From Rhodospirillales bacterium (GTDB lineage Bacteria > Pseudomonadota > Alphaproteobacteria > Rhodospirillales > Rhodospirillaceae), in assembly GCA_028281845.1 (NCBI GenBank), contig JANQJD010000015.1:1-64000 (forward strand): 64,000 bases of DNA. The letters are read 5' to 3'. Positions 35,344 through 45,906 of this stretch are shown one piece after another. The first letter of the stretch is position 1. Every line of letters begins with the position of its first letter. The notes under the pieces are model-generated. The model was not told the DNA's origin and ran no database searches. It was given only the letters and a program-made list of their open reading frames with translations. A program made the position numbers and the translations under genes.

Positions 35344-36567
35344 CTAGTCCCTCTTCTTTCTGAGGACTGCTGCAATACGCTCTGTCAAAGACTCAGCGAT
35401 CTCAACCTTCGTCATGCTTCGCAAACAGGTGACACTATCCTCTGTGATAAGATGAACCGTGTTGCGCTCACTGCCAAAGACCTGATTATTGGCAACATCG
35501 TTCGCCACAATCCAGTCACATCCCTTAGCCGTACGCTTACGACAAGCGTTGTCAAGAAGAGACTCTGTCTCAGCCGCAAAACCTATGACAAGTGCTGGGC
35601 GTCGTGATCCTGGTTGACTCAAGATAGCCACAATGTCAGGATTATTGGCGAGTAAAATGGGTTGTGGCAGAGTCCCTGCTCTTTTTTTTAACTTTTTCTG
35701 ACTGACTCTCACCGGTCGCCAATCTCCTACGGCGGCTGCACACACCGCAACATCCACTGGCAAGACATCTTGACAAGCTGCAAGCATTTCACAAGCACTT
35801 TCCACATGAATGGTGCGAACCCTGCCAGGGTCAGACAAGGCAGTTGGACCACTAATCAGAGTTACACCTGCACCGTGTCGTGCCAGAGCAGCTGCAATAG
35901 CATGACCCTGTCGACCAGAGGAACGGTTGCTAATGTAGCGAACGGGGTCAATCGCCTCGTAAGTCGGACCACTTGTGACAAGAGCCCTTCTTCCAATCAA
36001 GGAAGATTCTTTTTTTTCAGTAGACGTAGAGAGTAACGTGTCAATGACCGCCAACAGCTCAGACACTTCTGCCATGCGCCCATCACCTTCCTCTCCACAG
36101 GCCAAGGCACCACACGTTGGACCAACACGATGCACGCCACGTCTCTCCAGCACAGCAATGTTGGCCTGGGTGGCAGGATGGGACCACATGTGCACATTCA
36201 TGGCAGGTGCTACTAAAACTGGCCGATTTGTAGCGAGCAGAGTGGTAGAAGCGAGATCATCAGCTAAACCATGGGCCATTTTAGCCAGCAGATCAGCAGT
36301 CGCGGGAACAACTGCTACAAGGTTGACTGCGCGTGCTAAACGAATATGGCCCATCTCTGTTTCTTCCTGCAAAGAAAACAAATCTTGATAGACTGGTGCA
36401 CCGGAAATGGCAGCCAGACTCAATGGACTCACAAAGCGAGCTCCTGCCTCAGTGACTATGCAATGAATGGCAATGCCTTGCTCGCGCAGCCTGCGAATTA
36501 AATCGAGCGTTTTATAAGCGGCAATCCCACCTGACACAATCAAAAGAACACAGCGGCTGTCGTGCAC
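35344..36567 (-). CDS. coaBC: Bifunctional phosphopantothenoylcysteine decarboxylase/synthetase
   Basis: It joins cysteine to 4'-phosphopantothenate (CoaB) and decarboxylates the product (CoaC) in CoA synthesis. The N-terminal flavin domain has VSGGIAAYKTLDLIRRL, the GHIRLAR catalytic His and the PAMNVHMW motif. The C-terminal CoaB domain has VTSGPTYEAIDPVRYISNRSSG and KKLKKR. At 407 residues it has the usual fused length. The start is the GTG at 36567 after GGAGAGT. It lies next to ubiB. Confidence 0.95.
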   Translation of the reverse strand: MHDSRCVLLIVSGGIAAYKTLDLIRRLREQGIAIHCIVTEAGARFVSPLSLAAISGAPVYQDLFSLQEETEMGHIRLARAVNLVAVVPATADLLAKMAHGLADDLASTTLLATNRPVLVAPAMNVHMWSHPATQANIAVLERRGVHRVGPTCGALACGEEGDGRMAEVSELLAVIDTLLSTSTEKKESSLIGRRALVTSGPTYEAIDPVRYISNRSSGRQGHAIAAALARHGAGVTLISGPTALSDPGRVRTIHVESACEMLAACQDVLPVDVAVCAAAVGDWRPVRVSQKKLKKRAGTLPQPILLANNPDIVAILSQPGSRRPALVIGFAAETESLLDNACRKRTAKGCDWIVANDVANNQVFGSERNTVHLITEDSVTCLRSMTKVEIAESLTERIAAVLRKKRD

Positions 36568-36718
36568 ACTCTCCGTCCCATCAATTGGATACCTTCATTT
36601 ACCCTCTCGAGAGGTGTGGTGGTTATACTTGAAAGAAAAGAAACTTGACCACTCTCAATGAGTCATTCTCTTCCTTTGAGTTTCCTCTTGTCAGAGACAT
36701 CACACTGATAATGTCCCT

Positions 36719-38266
36719 TCAACGGCTGAGAAAAATGAAAATCAGGAGGATGGCCAGTAATGTCCATGGCAAGAGCGTCAATGCTGAAAAATGTAAGCCT
36801 CGTCGACAGGGTAATTCCGCAAGAGTGTCAGGATGTAATTTTAAACCATCATGGCCAAACATAGCAGCGGCCTGTTCTGAGTGTGTAACCAACCGTGGGA
36901 TTTTTTCAAAGGACGAGACGATGTCATTTGCCATCTGTCGCAAGCGTGCTTCAGGTCCTAGTGTTTCTCGTATCCATTTTTCTATTAATGGACGTGCAAG
37001 TGTCCACATATTTACGTCAGGCGCTAAGTTTCGACCAACACCTTCTGCCGTTATCATAGTTTTTTGCAAAAGAAGTAATTGTGGTTGAGTTTCCATACCA
37101 AAGGCCTCTGTCACCTTAAATAGGTGACCCAGCAGGCGACCGATAGAGATCTCGTTCATGGGCCGGCCGAAGATGGGTTCGGCAACTGAACGACACGCTT
37201 GTGTGAAAGCATCTACTGACCTATTAGCCGGCACATAACCTGCCTCAAAATGAATCTCTGCCACTCTGCGATAATCAGCTGTCAGGAAGCCTAGCAACAT
37301 TTCACCGAGATAGCGGCGGGTTTGCTGATCAACACGACCGGTGATGCCAAAATCAATAAGTATCACCTCTCCTTTGGATCCGACAAACATGTTACCAGGG
37401 TGCAAATCACCATGAAAAAATCCGTCGCGAAAGACCATGTTAAAAAATGCATTAGCTGCACGTGCTACAACGTCGCGAGGATTGATTCCAGCCTGGATAA
37501 GCCGTTCACTCTCATCTATAGCAGTACCGCATATTCTTTCTACTGTTAAAACCCTTTGTGAGGTTCTTTGCCAATCTACAAATGGAATCTGTAATGTCTT
37601 ATCATCTGAAAAATTGTTTGCAAACTCGACAGCAGCAGCTGCTTCAAAGCGTAAATCCATTTCCATCTCGACTGTTTGAGCAAAAGCTGCAACGGCCTCA
37701 ACAGGCTTCAAGCGGCGAATACTTGGTTGGGTACGTTCAATAATTTCAGCAAGCCAGTAGAATACGTCGATGTCACGACGAAACGCTGCGCGAATACCAG
37801 GGCGGAGAATTTTGACAGCCACATCTGCTCCCTCTACAGTGACGGCAAAGTGGACCTGGGCAATAGAAGCGGCTGCGATCGGTGTGGGGTCGAAGCTACG
37901 GTAGAGTTCCTCCGGCGGTCTGTCAAAATCTTCCTCTAGAATTTTTCGTGCCTGTGTAAAAGGAAAAGGTGGGAGTCTGTCCTGCAGGTCAGCCAGGTCA
38001 GCAGCAACCTCTGCACCAATCAGGTCAGGCCTGGTAGATAGGGCCTGTCCTAATTTGATAAAACTGGGACCAAGTTTTGCGAGCGCAGTGGCGAGACGTC
38101 TGCCTGGTGGTTGCCGTCCTGCCCGTTTTCTACGGTTGATGAGTGTAAAAGCATAGACGAGATCGCGCATAGCCCCGATCCGCTCCAGCGGAAATAAGGC
38201 ATCGTGTTGGGCCAGCACATTCATAATGCGGAACAGATGCCGCATATTACGGACGGCACGAATCAT
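36719..38266 (-). CDS. ubiB: Ubiquinone biosynthesis kinase-like protein UbiB
   Basis: An ABC1/ADCK atypical kinase needed for ubiquinone synthesis at the membrane. In 515 residues it has the KxGQ motif in LGPSFIKLGQALSTRPDL, the Ala-rich loop AAASIAQVH, VKILRPG, the catalytic HGDLHPGNMF and LIDFGITG. A hydrophobic C-terminal segment (LTLLPWTLLAILLIFIFL) anchors it. A 13-bp tandem duplication directly precedes the ATG. It forms a ubiE-ubiB pair with the gene upstream. Confidence 0.95.
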   Translation of the reverse strand: MIRAVRNMRHLFRIMNVLAQHDALFPLERIGAMRDLVYAFTLINRRKRAGRQPPGRRLATALAKLGPSFIKLGQALSTRPDLIGAEVAADLADLQDRLPPFPFTQARKILEEDFDRPPEELYRSFDPTPIAAASIAQVHFAVTVEGADVAVKILRPGIRAAFRRDIDVFYWLAEIIERTQPSIRRLKPVEAVAAFAQTVEMEMDLRFEAAAAVEFANNFSDDKTLQIPFVDWQRTSQRVLTVERICGTAIDESERLIQAGINPRDVVARAANAFFNMVFRDGFFHGDLHPGNMFVGSKGEVILIDFGITGRVDQQTRRYLGEMLLGFLTADYRRVAEIHFEAGYVPANRSVDAFTQACRSVAEPIFGRPMNEISIGRLLGHLFKVTEAFGMETQPQLLLLQKTMITAEGVGRNLAPDVNMWTLARPLIEKWIRETLGPEARLRQMANDIVSSFEKIPRLVTHSEQAAAMFGHDGLKLHPDTLAELPCRRGLHFSALTLLPWTLLAILLIFIFLSR

Positions 38267-38291
38267 CAGCCAACCTCTTCAGCCAACCTCT
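38266..38291. repeat. Two-copy 13-bp tandem duplication at the ubiB start
   Basis: The unit tcagccaacctct is perfectly doubled and ends on the first base of the ubiB start codon, between ubiE and ubiB. Confidence 0.9.
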
Positions 38292-38307
38292 GATGAGGAA
38301 TGGAGCA

Positions 38308-39084
38308 TCATATCCGCCAAGCCGAGTGCATAGCGGCAATGCCGCCTGAGAGATTTTTATACTTTACGAGGCTGAGGCCGGCTGTCGTCATCCGCTGACA
38401 CAACGCAAGTTGGTCAGGAAAGCGGCGAATACTTTCCACCAAGTATTGATAAGAAAAACGATCACCAGTAACTATTTCTCCAATTCGTGGGAGAACAGTG
38501 AAAGAGTAATGATCGTACAAGAAACGTAAATGTGGCAGAGCCACGTGGCTGAATTCAAGGCACAAAAAACGACCCCCGGGCTTCAGCACACGTTGAGCCT
38601 CTGTCAGGGCGGAGTCAATGGAGGTGACGTTGCGCAACCCAAAGGCTATAGTATAGGCATCAACACTGCAATCAGAAATTGGTAGAGCTTCTGCATTGCC
38701 GCAAATCCAATCAATGCGAGAGAACAGGCCGCTATCCGTAGCCCTCTTACGTCCAACAGCAAGCATTTCTGGGGTGAGATCGCATATCAGAATCCGCCCT
38801 TTTTTTCCCATGGCTTGCAGACGATGAAGTACTCGAAAAGCAATGTCACCAGTACCGCCAGCAACATCTAACAATGTCATGTCCGTGCGTGGTCGCAGCC
38901 AGTCGACAAAAGTGTCCTTCCATAATCGATGAATCCCGACACTCATGAGGTCGTTCATCAGATCATAGCGAGTCGCGACAGAACGAAAGACTCCCCTGAC
39001 AAGAGTCAGTTTTTTCCTGGCTTCCACTGTATGAAAACCAAAATGGGTCCTGTGATGAGGATCAGTGTCAACATTGCGTTCCAT
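38308..39084 (-). CDS. ubiE: Ubiquinone/menaquinone methyltransferase
   Basis: A SAM-dependent C-methyltransferase of quinone synthesis. The motifs are VFRSVATRYDLMNDLMSVGIHRLWKD, motif I LDVAGGTGDIAF, ICDLTPEML, AYTIAFGLRNVT, and GGRFLCLEFS, then MTTAGL and the typical NLSGGIAAMHSAWR ending. The start is taken at the ATG at 39084, giving 258 residues; an in-frame start at 39135 lies among repeats. In many alphaproteobacteria mutM diverges from ubiE; here it does not. Confidence 0.95.
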   Translation of the reverse strand: MERNVDTDPHHRTHFGFHTVEARKKLTLVRGVFRSVATRYDLMNDLMSVGIHRLWKDTFVDWLRPRTDMTLLDVAGGTGDIAFRVLHRLQAMGKKGRILICDLTPEMLAVGRKRATDSGLFSRIDWICGNAEALPISDCSVDAYTIAFGLRNVTSIDSALTEAQRVLKPGGRFLCLEFSHVALPHLRFLYDHYSFTVLPRIGEIVTGDRFSYQYLVESIRRFPDQLALCQRMTTAGLSLVKYKNLSGGIAAMHSAWRI

Positions 39085-39508
39085 GATTCCATACCTTAGC
39101 ATGACAGAAGATGACTCAACGTATACATCTCTCATGTATCAATCTTTGTGTATGGTATCTTTGTGTATGGTATGTATTGTGCGTGCGATTATAATCGTGG
39201 CCTCTCACAAGGGCCTGTTCCGGACAATGCAGTATAGGGGTAGAGGCGATGCTGTGGCGTTTTTTTTGGCTGTGATGAGGGGATATCGGTACCTCCGACA
39301 AGATTTTTTTTAAAAAATAGAAAATATGCCAATATAAGCCGGCCCAGATTCTCTTGCTTGACAGACGTGCCTGAAGTATGTGAGAGTGGCGGGAGATTGG
39401 TTTTTTCGCAGAGCGTGCGGGGATTGGTTTTTTTTTCGCAGAGCGTGCCACGAGCGAATCCTTTCAAGCGAGAGGAGTGTGGTGCCGGAGGCTTTTTTGT
39501 GGGGTTGC
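39085..39508. other. Repeat-rich divergent spacer between ubiE and rpmJ
   Basis: It contains a perfect 15-bp tandem duplication (atctttgtgtatggt, 39142-39171), a CGATTATAATCG palindrome (about 39186-39197), a T8 run near 39303 and a larger duplication before rpmJ. No protein frame here resembles a known family; frames across the duplicates are low complexity. Confidence 0.6.
39395..39448. repeat. 24/27-bp duplication upstream of rpmJ
   Basis: gattgg + T run + cgcagagcgtgc occurs at 39395-39418 with 6 T and at 39422-39448 with 9 T, separated by 3 bases. The copies differ only in the length of the T run. Confidence 0.85.
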
Positions 39509-39634
39509 ATGAAAATTCGCCATTCGTTGCGTTCGGCAAAGGGGCGCGAGAGGAGTTGTTCCATTATTCGTCGCAAAGGGCATGTCTATGTTATCAATAA
39601 AAAACACCCACGTTACAAAGCACGTCAGAGATGA
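39509..39634 (+). CDS. rpmJ: 50S ribosomal protein L36
   Basis: A 41-residue ribosomal protein ([17 protein letters not shown]... ending [10 protein letters not shown]), the alphaproteobacterial type that lacks the full zinc-binding cysteine set. Length, basic charge and the ending match that family. GGGG lies just before the ATG. The TGA overlaps a 10-bp tandem duplication (gatgaaaaaa twice, 39630-39649). Confidence 0.93.
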   Translation: MKIRHSLRSAKGRERSCSIIRRKGHVYVINKKHPRYKARQR

Positions 39635-39649
39635 AAAAAGATGAAAAAA
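39630..39649. repeat. 10-bp tandem duplication over the rpmJ stop
   Basis: gatgaaaaaa occurs twice in tandem; the rpmJ TGA (39632-39634) lies in the first copy. Confidence 0.85.
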
Positions 39650-39697
39650 TGAACTGAAGAGTCTCTTTCACTGGAGAAGAGCCTCGGTAGGAACATT

Positions 39698-40351
39698 ATG
39701 AGACAGCGTGGGATTCATGTGTATGACTGTATGACAGCAACACAAGTAGAGGCGTTCTTTCACAGACTCTCTGTGGCAAACCCGGCACCAGAAAGCACGC
39801 TTTTTTTCTATAGCCCGTATACCTTACTGGTGGCGGTAGTCCTGTCGGCACGGGCTACAGACAGGAGCGTAAATCAGGCGACACGCCGCTTATTTGCCGT
39901 TGCCAACACGCCAGCCAGCATGCTGGCGCTTGGCGAAAGTAATCTCAAGACGTACATAAGAGCTATTGGTTTGTTCCAGAGCAAAGCCAAGTACATCATT
40001 GCGATTTCACGTTTTTTAATAGAATCATTTAATAGCATTGTACCTTCTGAACGTGCATTACTCGAAAAACTGCCAGGTATTGGCCGCAAAAGTGCTAACG
40101 TTGTTTTGAATCTTGCATTCTGGCAACCAGTGATTGCCGTTGATACGCATGTCTTTCGTATCTGCAATCGCTCTGGTCTTGCACGTGGGGGTACTCCTCT
40201 CGAAGTAGAAAGAAAATTGACAGATAGCGTGCCGGAAGAATATCGTCTGCACGCCCATCATTGGTTAGTGATGCATGGTCGTTCTGTCTGTCAAGCCCGT
40301 CACGCTCATTGCGTGAAGTGCCTGGTATGTGATTTATGTCTTTTCTCATGA
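39698..40351 (+). CDS. nth: Endonuclease III
   Basis: A DNA glycosylase/AP lyase for oxidised pyrimidines. The 217-residue protein has VVLSARATDRSVNQATRRLF, the helix-hairpin-helix LPGIGRKSANVVLN with the catalytic Lys, VDTHVFRICNRSGL with the catalytic Asp, and the 4Fe-4S loop CQARHAHCVKCLVCDLC (C-x6-C-x2-C-x5-C). The ATG at 39698 follows GGTAGGAA. The stop codon lies within the first of two identical hairpins. Confidence 0.96.
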   Translation: MRQRGIHVYDCMTATQVEAFFHRLSVANPAPESTLFFYSPYTLLVAVVLSARATDRSVNQATRRLFAVANTPASMLALGESNLKTYIRAIGLFQSKAKYIIAISRFLIESFNSIVPSERALLEKLPGIGRKSANVVLNLAFWQPVIAVDTHVFRICNRSGLARGGTPLEVERKLTDSVPEEYRLHAHHWLVMHGRSVCQARHAHCVKCLVCDLCLFS

Positions 40352-40394
40352 AAGTTCCATCATGAGATTTTCTCATGAAAGTTCCATCATGAGA
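40344..40394 (+). terminator. Duplicated hairpin terminator after nth
   Basis: TCTCATGA-aagttcca-TCATGAGA (8-bp stem, 8-base loop) occurs at 40344-40367, followed by TTTT, and again perfectly at 40371-40394 (period 27). The symmetrical stem could serve the convergent yggS transcript as well. Confidence 0.65.
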
Positions 40395-40445
40395 GAGGAG
40401 ACAAGGAACGTCCTGAGAATTTCCCATGCAACGCAACAATGAAAA

Positions 40446-41165
40446 TCAGCGGCGGTCGCGGTCGCCTAGAATAGCTGCTCCCACCCGCACATGCGTTGCA
40501 CCTAGGCGTATGGCAAGGGGAAAATCTTTGCTCATGCCCATACTCAGCGTCTGTAAACTGTGGCGAAGAGCTATCTCACGCAAGAGAGCAAAGTGAAATG
40601 CGGGTTCTTCATTGAGCGGCGGAATACACATGAGACCTCTTATTGGTAGATTCCATTCAAAGATGCATTTCTTGATGAAGGTATCAGCATCCTTCAGTCG
40701 TACCCCTGTCTTCTGTGGTTCATCACCAGTGTTAACCTGGATGAGACAATCCGGCCACCGTGTTTGCCACTGCATCTCCTTTGCTAAGAGAGCTGCTAAT
40801 CGCGGACGATCTACAGTTTCTATAACGTCAAAGAACGAGACAGCCATCCTTACTTTGTTGATTTGCAAGGGCCCGATCATGTGCAAACGGATATCTGGGT
40901 AGCGATGCCGTAATACAGGCCACTTAGCGCGTGCCTCTTGCACCCTGCTTTCACCGAATACGCGGTGCCCTGCCGCTAAAAGTGGATTAATGGAGTCGAC
41001 AGTGTGAGTTTTTGTCACAACAATAATCTTTACAGAAAATTCATCTCTACTACATTCACGTGCAATTTCACAAGCAGCCCTCTGCACCTTATGGAGGTTT
41101 TCTACGACAACCACTTCCCTGCCATGAATCTCCGTACCAGACATCCTGAATCCATTCATTGCCAT
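40446..41165 (-). CDS. yggS: YggS/PROSC-family PLP homeostasis protein
   Basis: A PLP-binding protein without known catalysis that controls free PLP. The 239-residue protein has VTKTHTVDSINPLLAAGHRVFGESRVQEA with the PLP lysine, LHMIGPLQINKVR, NTGDEPQKTGV and LSMGMSKDFPLAIRLGATHVRVGAAILG. The ATG at 41165 may be replaced by one a few codons in (MSGTEIHG). The 12-bp tandem duplication at 41170-41193 lies immediately upstream. It is divergent from the ThiE-like gene. Confidence 0.93.
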   Translation of the reverse strand: MAMNGFRMSGTEIHGREVVVVENLHKVQRAACEIARECSRDEFSVKIIVVTKTHTVDSINPLLAAGHRVFGESRVQEARAKWPVLRHRYPDIRLHMIGPLQINKVRMAVSFFDVIETVDRPRLAALLAKEMQWQTRWPDCLIQVNTGDEPQKTGVRLKDADTFIKKCIFEWNLPIRGLMCIPPLNEEPAFHFALLREIALRHSLQTLSMGMSKDFPLAIRLGATHVRVGAAILGDRDRR

Positions 41166-41169
41166 GATG

Positions 41170-41193
41170 TAGCTTGCGATTTAGCTTGCGATT
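41170..41193. repeat. Two-copy 12-bp tandem duplication in the yggS leader
   Basis: tagcttgcgatt is perfectly doubled, ending 4 bases before the yggS ATG. A G8 run (41229-41236) lies further upstream. Confidence 0.9.
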
Positions 41194-41252
41194 ATACAGA
41201 AAAATTCTGTAGAAATCCTCAGAGTTTTGGGGGGGGAACATTTGGCACTTAG

Positions 41253-41843
41253 ATGCAGCGTTTGTGGCCAACTTTTTTTATATTGACTCATGAGAACGCT
41301 TCTGCTTGGAGAATCAGCGATTCTCTCCTGAATCTACAGCGAGAGAGCTGCGGTGTGGTGTTACGTGCTTATGATCTTGGACAGAAAGCTCGTCTGACTC
41401 TAGGGTATGGTCTTGCGCAGCTTTGTCGGGCGCGTCGTCTTCTTTTGCTCGTGGCGATCCGCAACAATGTCGATCTTGCTCTCGCCACTCAGCTGCGTGC
41501 TGATGGTCTCCATCTGCCTGAATGGGTGGCACGACAGCAGAGCCTGTCACCACTAATAGGCTGGTGTCGTCGATACAAAAAAATTCTAACAGTTGCAGCA
41601 CATGGAGCACAAGGCCTGGCTAGAGGACGGCGACTGGGTGCAGATGCCGTATTCCTCTCACCTGTTTTTTCAACGAAAACACATATCCATGTGCAACCAA
41701 TTGGACGAACGCGATTTCCCCATTGGTGTCGTGTAGGACGGCAACCAGTGATAGCGCTTGGTGGCATACGTCTCTCGACTGTGCGACAATTACAGCATTG
41801 TCAAATAATTGGTATCGCAATTGGACAACCCACCTCCGGATAA
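41253..41843 (+). CDS. ThiE/TenI-family protein (thiamine-phosphate synthase-like)
   Basis: A TIM-barrel protein of the thiamine-phosphate synthase family, 196 residues. Recognisable parts are LVAIRNNVDLALATQLRADGLHLP, TVAAHG, LGADAVFLSPVFSTKTH and PVIALGGI. Canonical ThiE residues in the VNDR and pyrophosphate-binding positions are altered (RNNVD) and the N-terminus is short, so it may be a TenI-like or degenerate enzyme instead. In context thiC lies 900 bases away. Another ThiE may be elsewhere in the genome. Confidence 0.75.
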   Translation: MQRLWPTFFILTHENASAWRISDSLLNLQRESCGVVLRAYDLGQKARLTLGYGLAQLCRARRLLLLVAIRNNVDLALATQLRADGLHLPEWVARQQSLSPLIGWCRRYKKILTVAAHGAQGLARGRRLGADAVFLSPVFSTKTHIHVQPIGRTRFPHWCRVGRQPVIALGGIRLSTVRQLQHCQIIGIAIGQPTSG

Positions 41844-41856
41844 CAGCTGTAACTTC

Positions 41857-42447
41857 CTAGTTTTTATATCTTCTTTGGGGGGGGCCTCTCAATGACCAGC
41901 GTAAGCCTAGTATGACTCTGTGCGTGCCACCATCCTGACTGGTCTGTTCATCGCTGGATGTATTTCGCATACTGGAATAGCGGTAGTCCAAGAAAGAATG
42001 GAGTGTGTTGGCAATCATATAATCGATACCGACTATTCCCTGATAGGCCCAGATAGGATTGGACTGATCCACAGAGGTTGCCAGGAAACCATTGTTTCCA
42101 TTAACCCAGAGACCGCCAATGCCGGCCCCAATATAGGGGCTGATGTTTGAGCTATTGTGGAATTCGTAGAAAATATTACTCATGAGACTAACGGCCGTAC
42201 CAGCACTGTGGTTTTGGTAACCAGTTGCTAACTCTGTACGCAGATTGTTTTTAAAGGAAAATCCACTGCTGAGAAGAACATCAATGCCAGTATTCTGATC
42301 GTAGCCAGATCCCTGAATATACCGGGGCACAGTGATTCCTGCAGCGCCGCTGACGTAAAAACCAGAACCAGGTGATTGAGCTAAAACCGGCATAGGTGAG
42401 GCAAAAATTAGAAGAATAGCCCATTGTAATGGTCTTTTCCGTATCAT
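41857..42447 (-). CDS. Outer-membrane beta-barrel surface protein
   Basis: A probable eight-stranded porin-like or surface-antigen barrel of the Omp25/P44-Msp2 superfamily. A signal peptide (about residues 1-23, ending VLAQS) is followed by alternating strands, such as GFYVSGAAGI, NLRTELATGYQ, and SPYIGAGIGGLWV, ending in THRVILGLRWSL. A barrel would normally stop here at an aromatic residue; instead RGPPQRRYKN follows, encoded across an 8-base G run (plus strand 41877-41884), which suggests a frame change at the end. Start at the ATG at 42447. Confidence 0.75.
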   Translation of the reverse strand: MIRKRPLQWAILLIFASPMPVLAQSPGSGFYVSGAAGITVPRYIQGSGYDQNTGIDVLLSSGFSFKNNLRTELATGYQNHSAGTAVSLMSNIFYEFHNSSNISPYIGAGIGGLWVNGNNGFLATSVDQSNPIWAYQGIVGIDYMIANTLHSFLDYRYSSMRNTSSDEQTSQDGGTHRVILGLRWSLRGPPQRRYKN

Positions 42448-44531
<2,084 letters not shown>

Positions 44532-44533
<2 letters not shown>

Positions 44534-44553
44534 AACCTACACAAAACCTACAC
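44532..44553. repeat. Two-copy 11-bp tandem duplication after thiC
   Basis: aaaacctacac occurs twice in tandem; it overlaps the last bases of the thiC stop. Confidence 0.85.
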
Positions 44554-44618
44554 CCTGTGCTGTGGAGAGTAGGGAGGGGGTGGCCCAATCTCATGTTCTC
44601 ATGGCGCATGGCCTAGCG

Positions 44619-45890
44619 TCAGGTAAAGTTTTTAGCCTCGGCGTCTCCAACTGCTCCGTCTTCCTGGTCTAGAATCTCATGGAGATGATCAGGATCTACC
44701 ACGGAGTCAGACAAGCTCAGCGGCAGGAAACGTAGCGCAGTCATTGCTATCATGACAATTCCCACCATCACCGCGAAGCCACTAAACCCCAACAAAACCT
44801 CTGGCAGCGTTGGGATGTAAGGACCGATTGTAGCGTCAAATGCTGTAGAGGAAACATCCATGCCCGGGAAAAGGGACAATGGGAATGCTTGACCACCTAT
44901 AATAATGGTGTAAATTTGCGCAAAGCCGCCCATCACTACTAAGATAGAAGCAAGCACAATTGCACCAAGATTGCCGCCAAGACGAGGGTATAGTAGCAAA
45001 ATTAATGGGGCTATTGTACCAACAATAATTTGAAGCACCCAAAACAAAAAAGAATACACATTTCCTCCGAACAGAATGAACATTTCTACCATCTGACGCT
45101 CGGCCATGTATAGATTCGTAAGATGCTGTACGATCACGAAATAGCCTGTTGCTGCTAGTACGATGCCCATCAATCGCTGTAGACGGAACAGGACAACACG
45201 CCCAAGTGAACGACCTGTGAAATGACACGTAGTGATTAAGATCAATATAAAAACAGCCTTCCCAAAGGCAAAGGACATTGCAATAAAAAGTGGTGCCATA
45301 ATAGCACTGTTATAAGCATCACGAGCAACTAAAAAACCGAAAATCGATCCTGTCCCTGTTGTCAGCGCGAGACGCCAGAGAAAAGTTGCAAAGGCCGCTG
45401 GTTTGTAGAAACGCATGCCATAACGACTGTCCATCATGCTCCAAAGGTAAAAACCTACAATGCCAAAGAGACCTGTGTATAAAAACACATTCCAGGCAAA
45501 AATGGACTTAAAGTTATACGTAACCATCGCTAGAACCAAACGGTCCGGACGGCCAAGATCAAGGATTAATACTGTCAATCCACCCGCTAGACTAGCAATA
45601 GCGACAAGCCCCGACATGCGGGCTAGCGGCTTGTACATGGTGCGTTCAAAAACAGAAGCAACAGAGGCGATATTTAATGCTCCTGAGGCAGCGAGAATCA
45701 GGAAGACTGCGAATACATGTGGCATCCCCCAAACAATCTGGTTAGACATGCCTGTCACATGATGGCCATTGTGCTCCATGTAATAGGCAGCACATAAGCC
45801 AAGAGCGATAAACACACCAACCACAGCCAGCAGTATAAAGTATTGGGGGCTACGCCCTTCTATCTCACGGTAAGTAACGTTGGTGTACAT
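44619..45890 (-). CDS. dsrP: DsrP, NrfD-type membrane subunit of DsrMKJOP
   Basis: An integral membrane protein of the NrfD family, 423 residues with about ten hydrophobic segments (for example YFILLAVVGVFIALGLCAAYY). It exchanges electrons between the quinone pool and the periplasmic DsrJ/DsrO. DLGRPDR, a conserved NrfD-family loop, is present at about 108-114. It is the last gene of the dsr cluster, 16 bases after dsrO. dsrN, commonly next, is absent; thiC converges instead. Confidence 0.93.
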   Translation of the reverse strand: MYTNVTYREIEGRSPQYFILLAVVGVFIALGLCAAYYMEHNGHHVTGMSNQIVWGMPHVFAVFLILAASGALNIASVASVFERTMYKPLARMSGLVAIASLAGGLTVLILDLGRPDRLVLAMVTYNFKSIFAWNVFLYTGLFGIVGFYLWSMMDSRYGMRFYKPAAFATFLWRLALTTGTGSIFGFLVARDAYNSAIMAPLFIAMSFAFGKAVFILILITTCHFTGRSLGRVVLFRLQRLMGIVLAATGYFVIVQHLTNLYMAERQMVEMFILFGGNVYSFLFWVLQIIVGTIAPLILLLYPRLGGNLGAIVLASILVVMGGFAQIYTIIIGGQAFPLSLFPGMDVSSTAFDATIGPYIPTLPEVLLGFSGFAVMVGIVMIAMTALRFLPLSLSDSVVDPDHLHEILDQEDGAVGDAEAKNFT

Positions 45891-45906
45891 GAATCACTTT
45901 CCTGCA

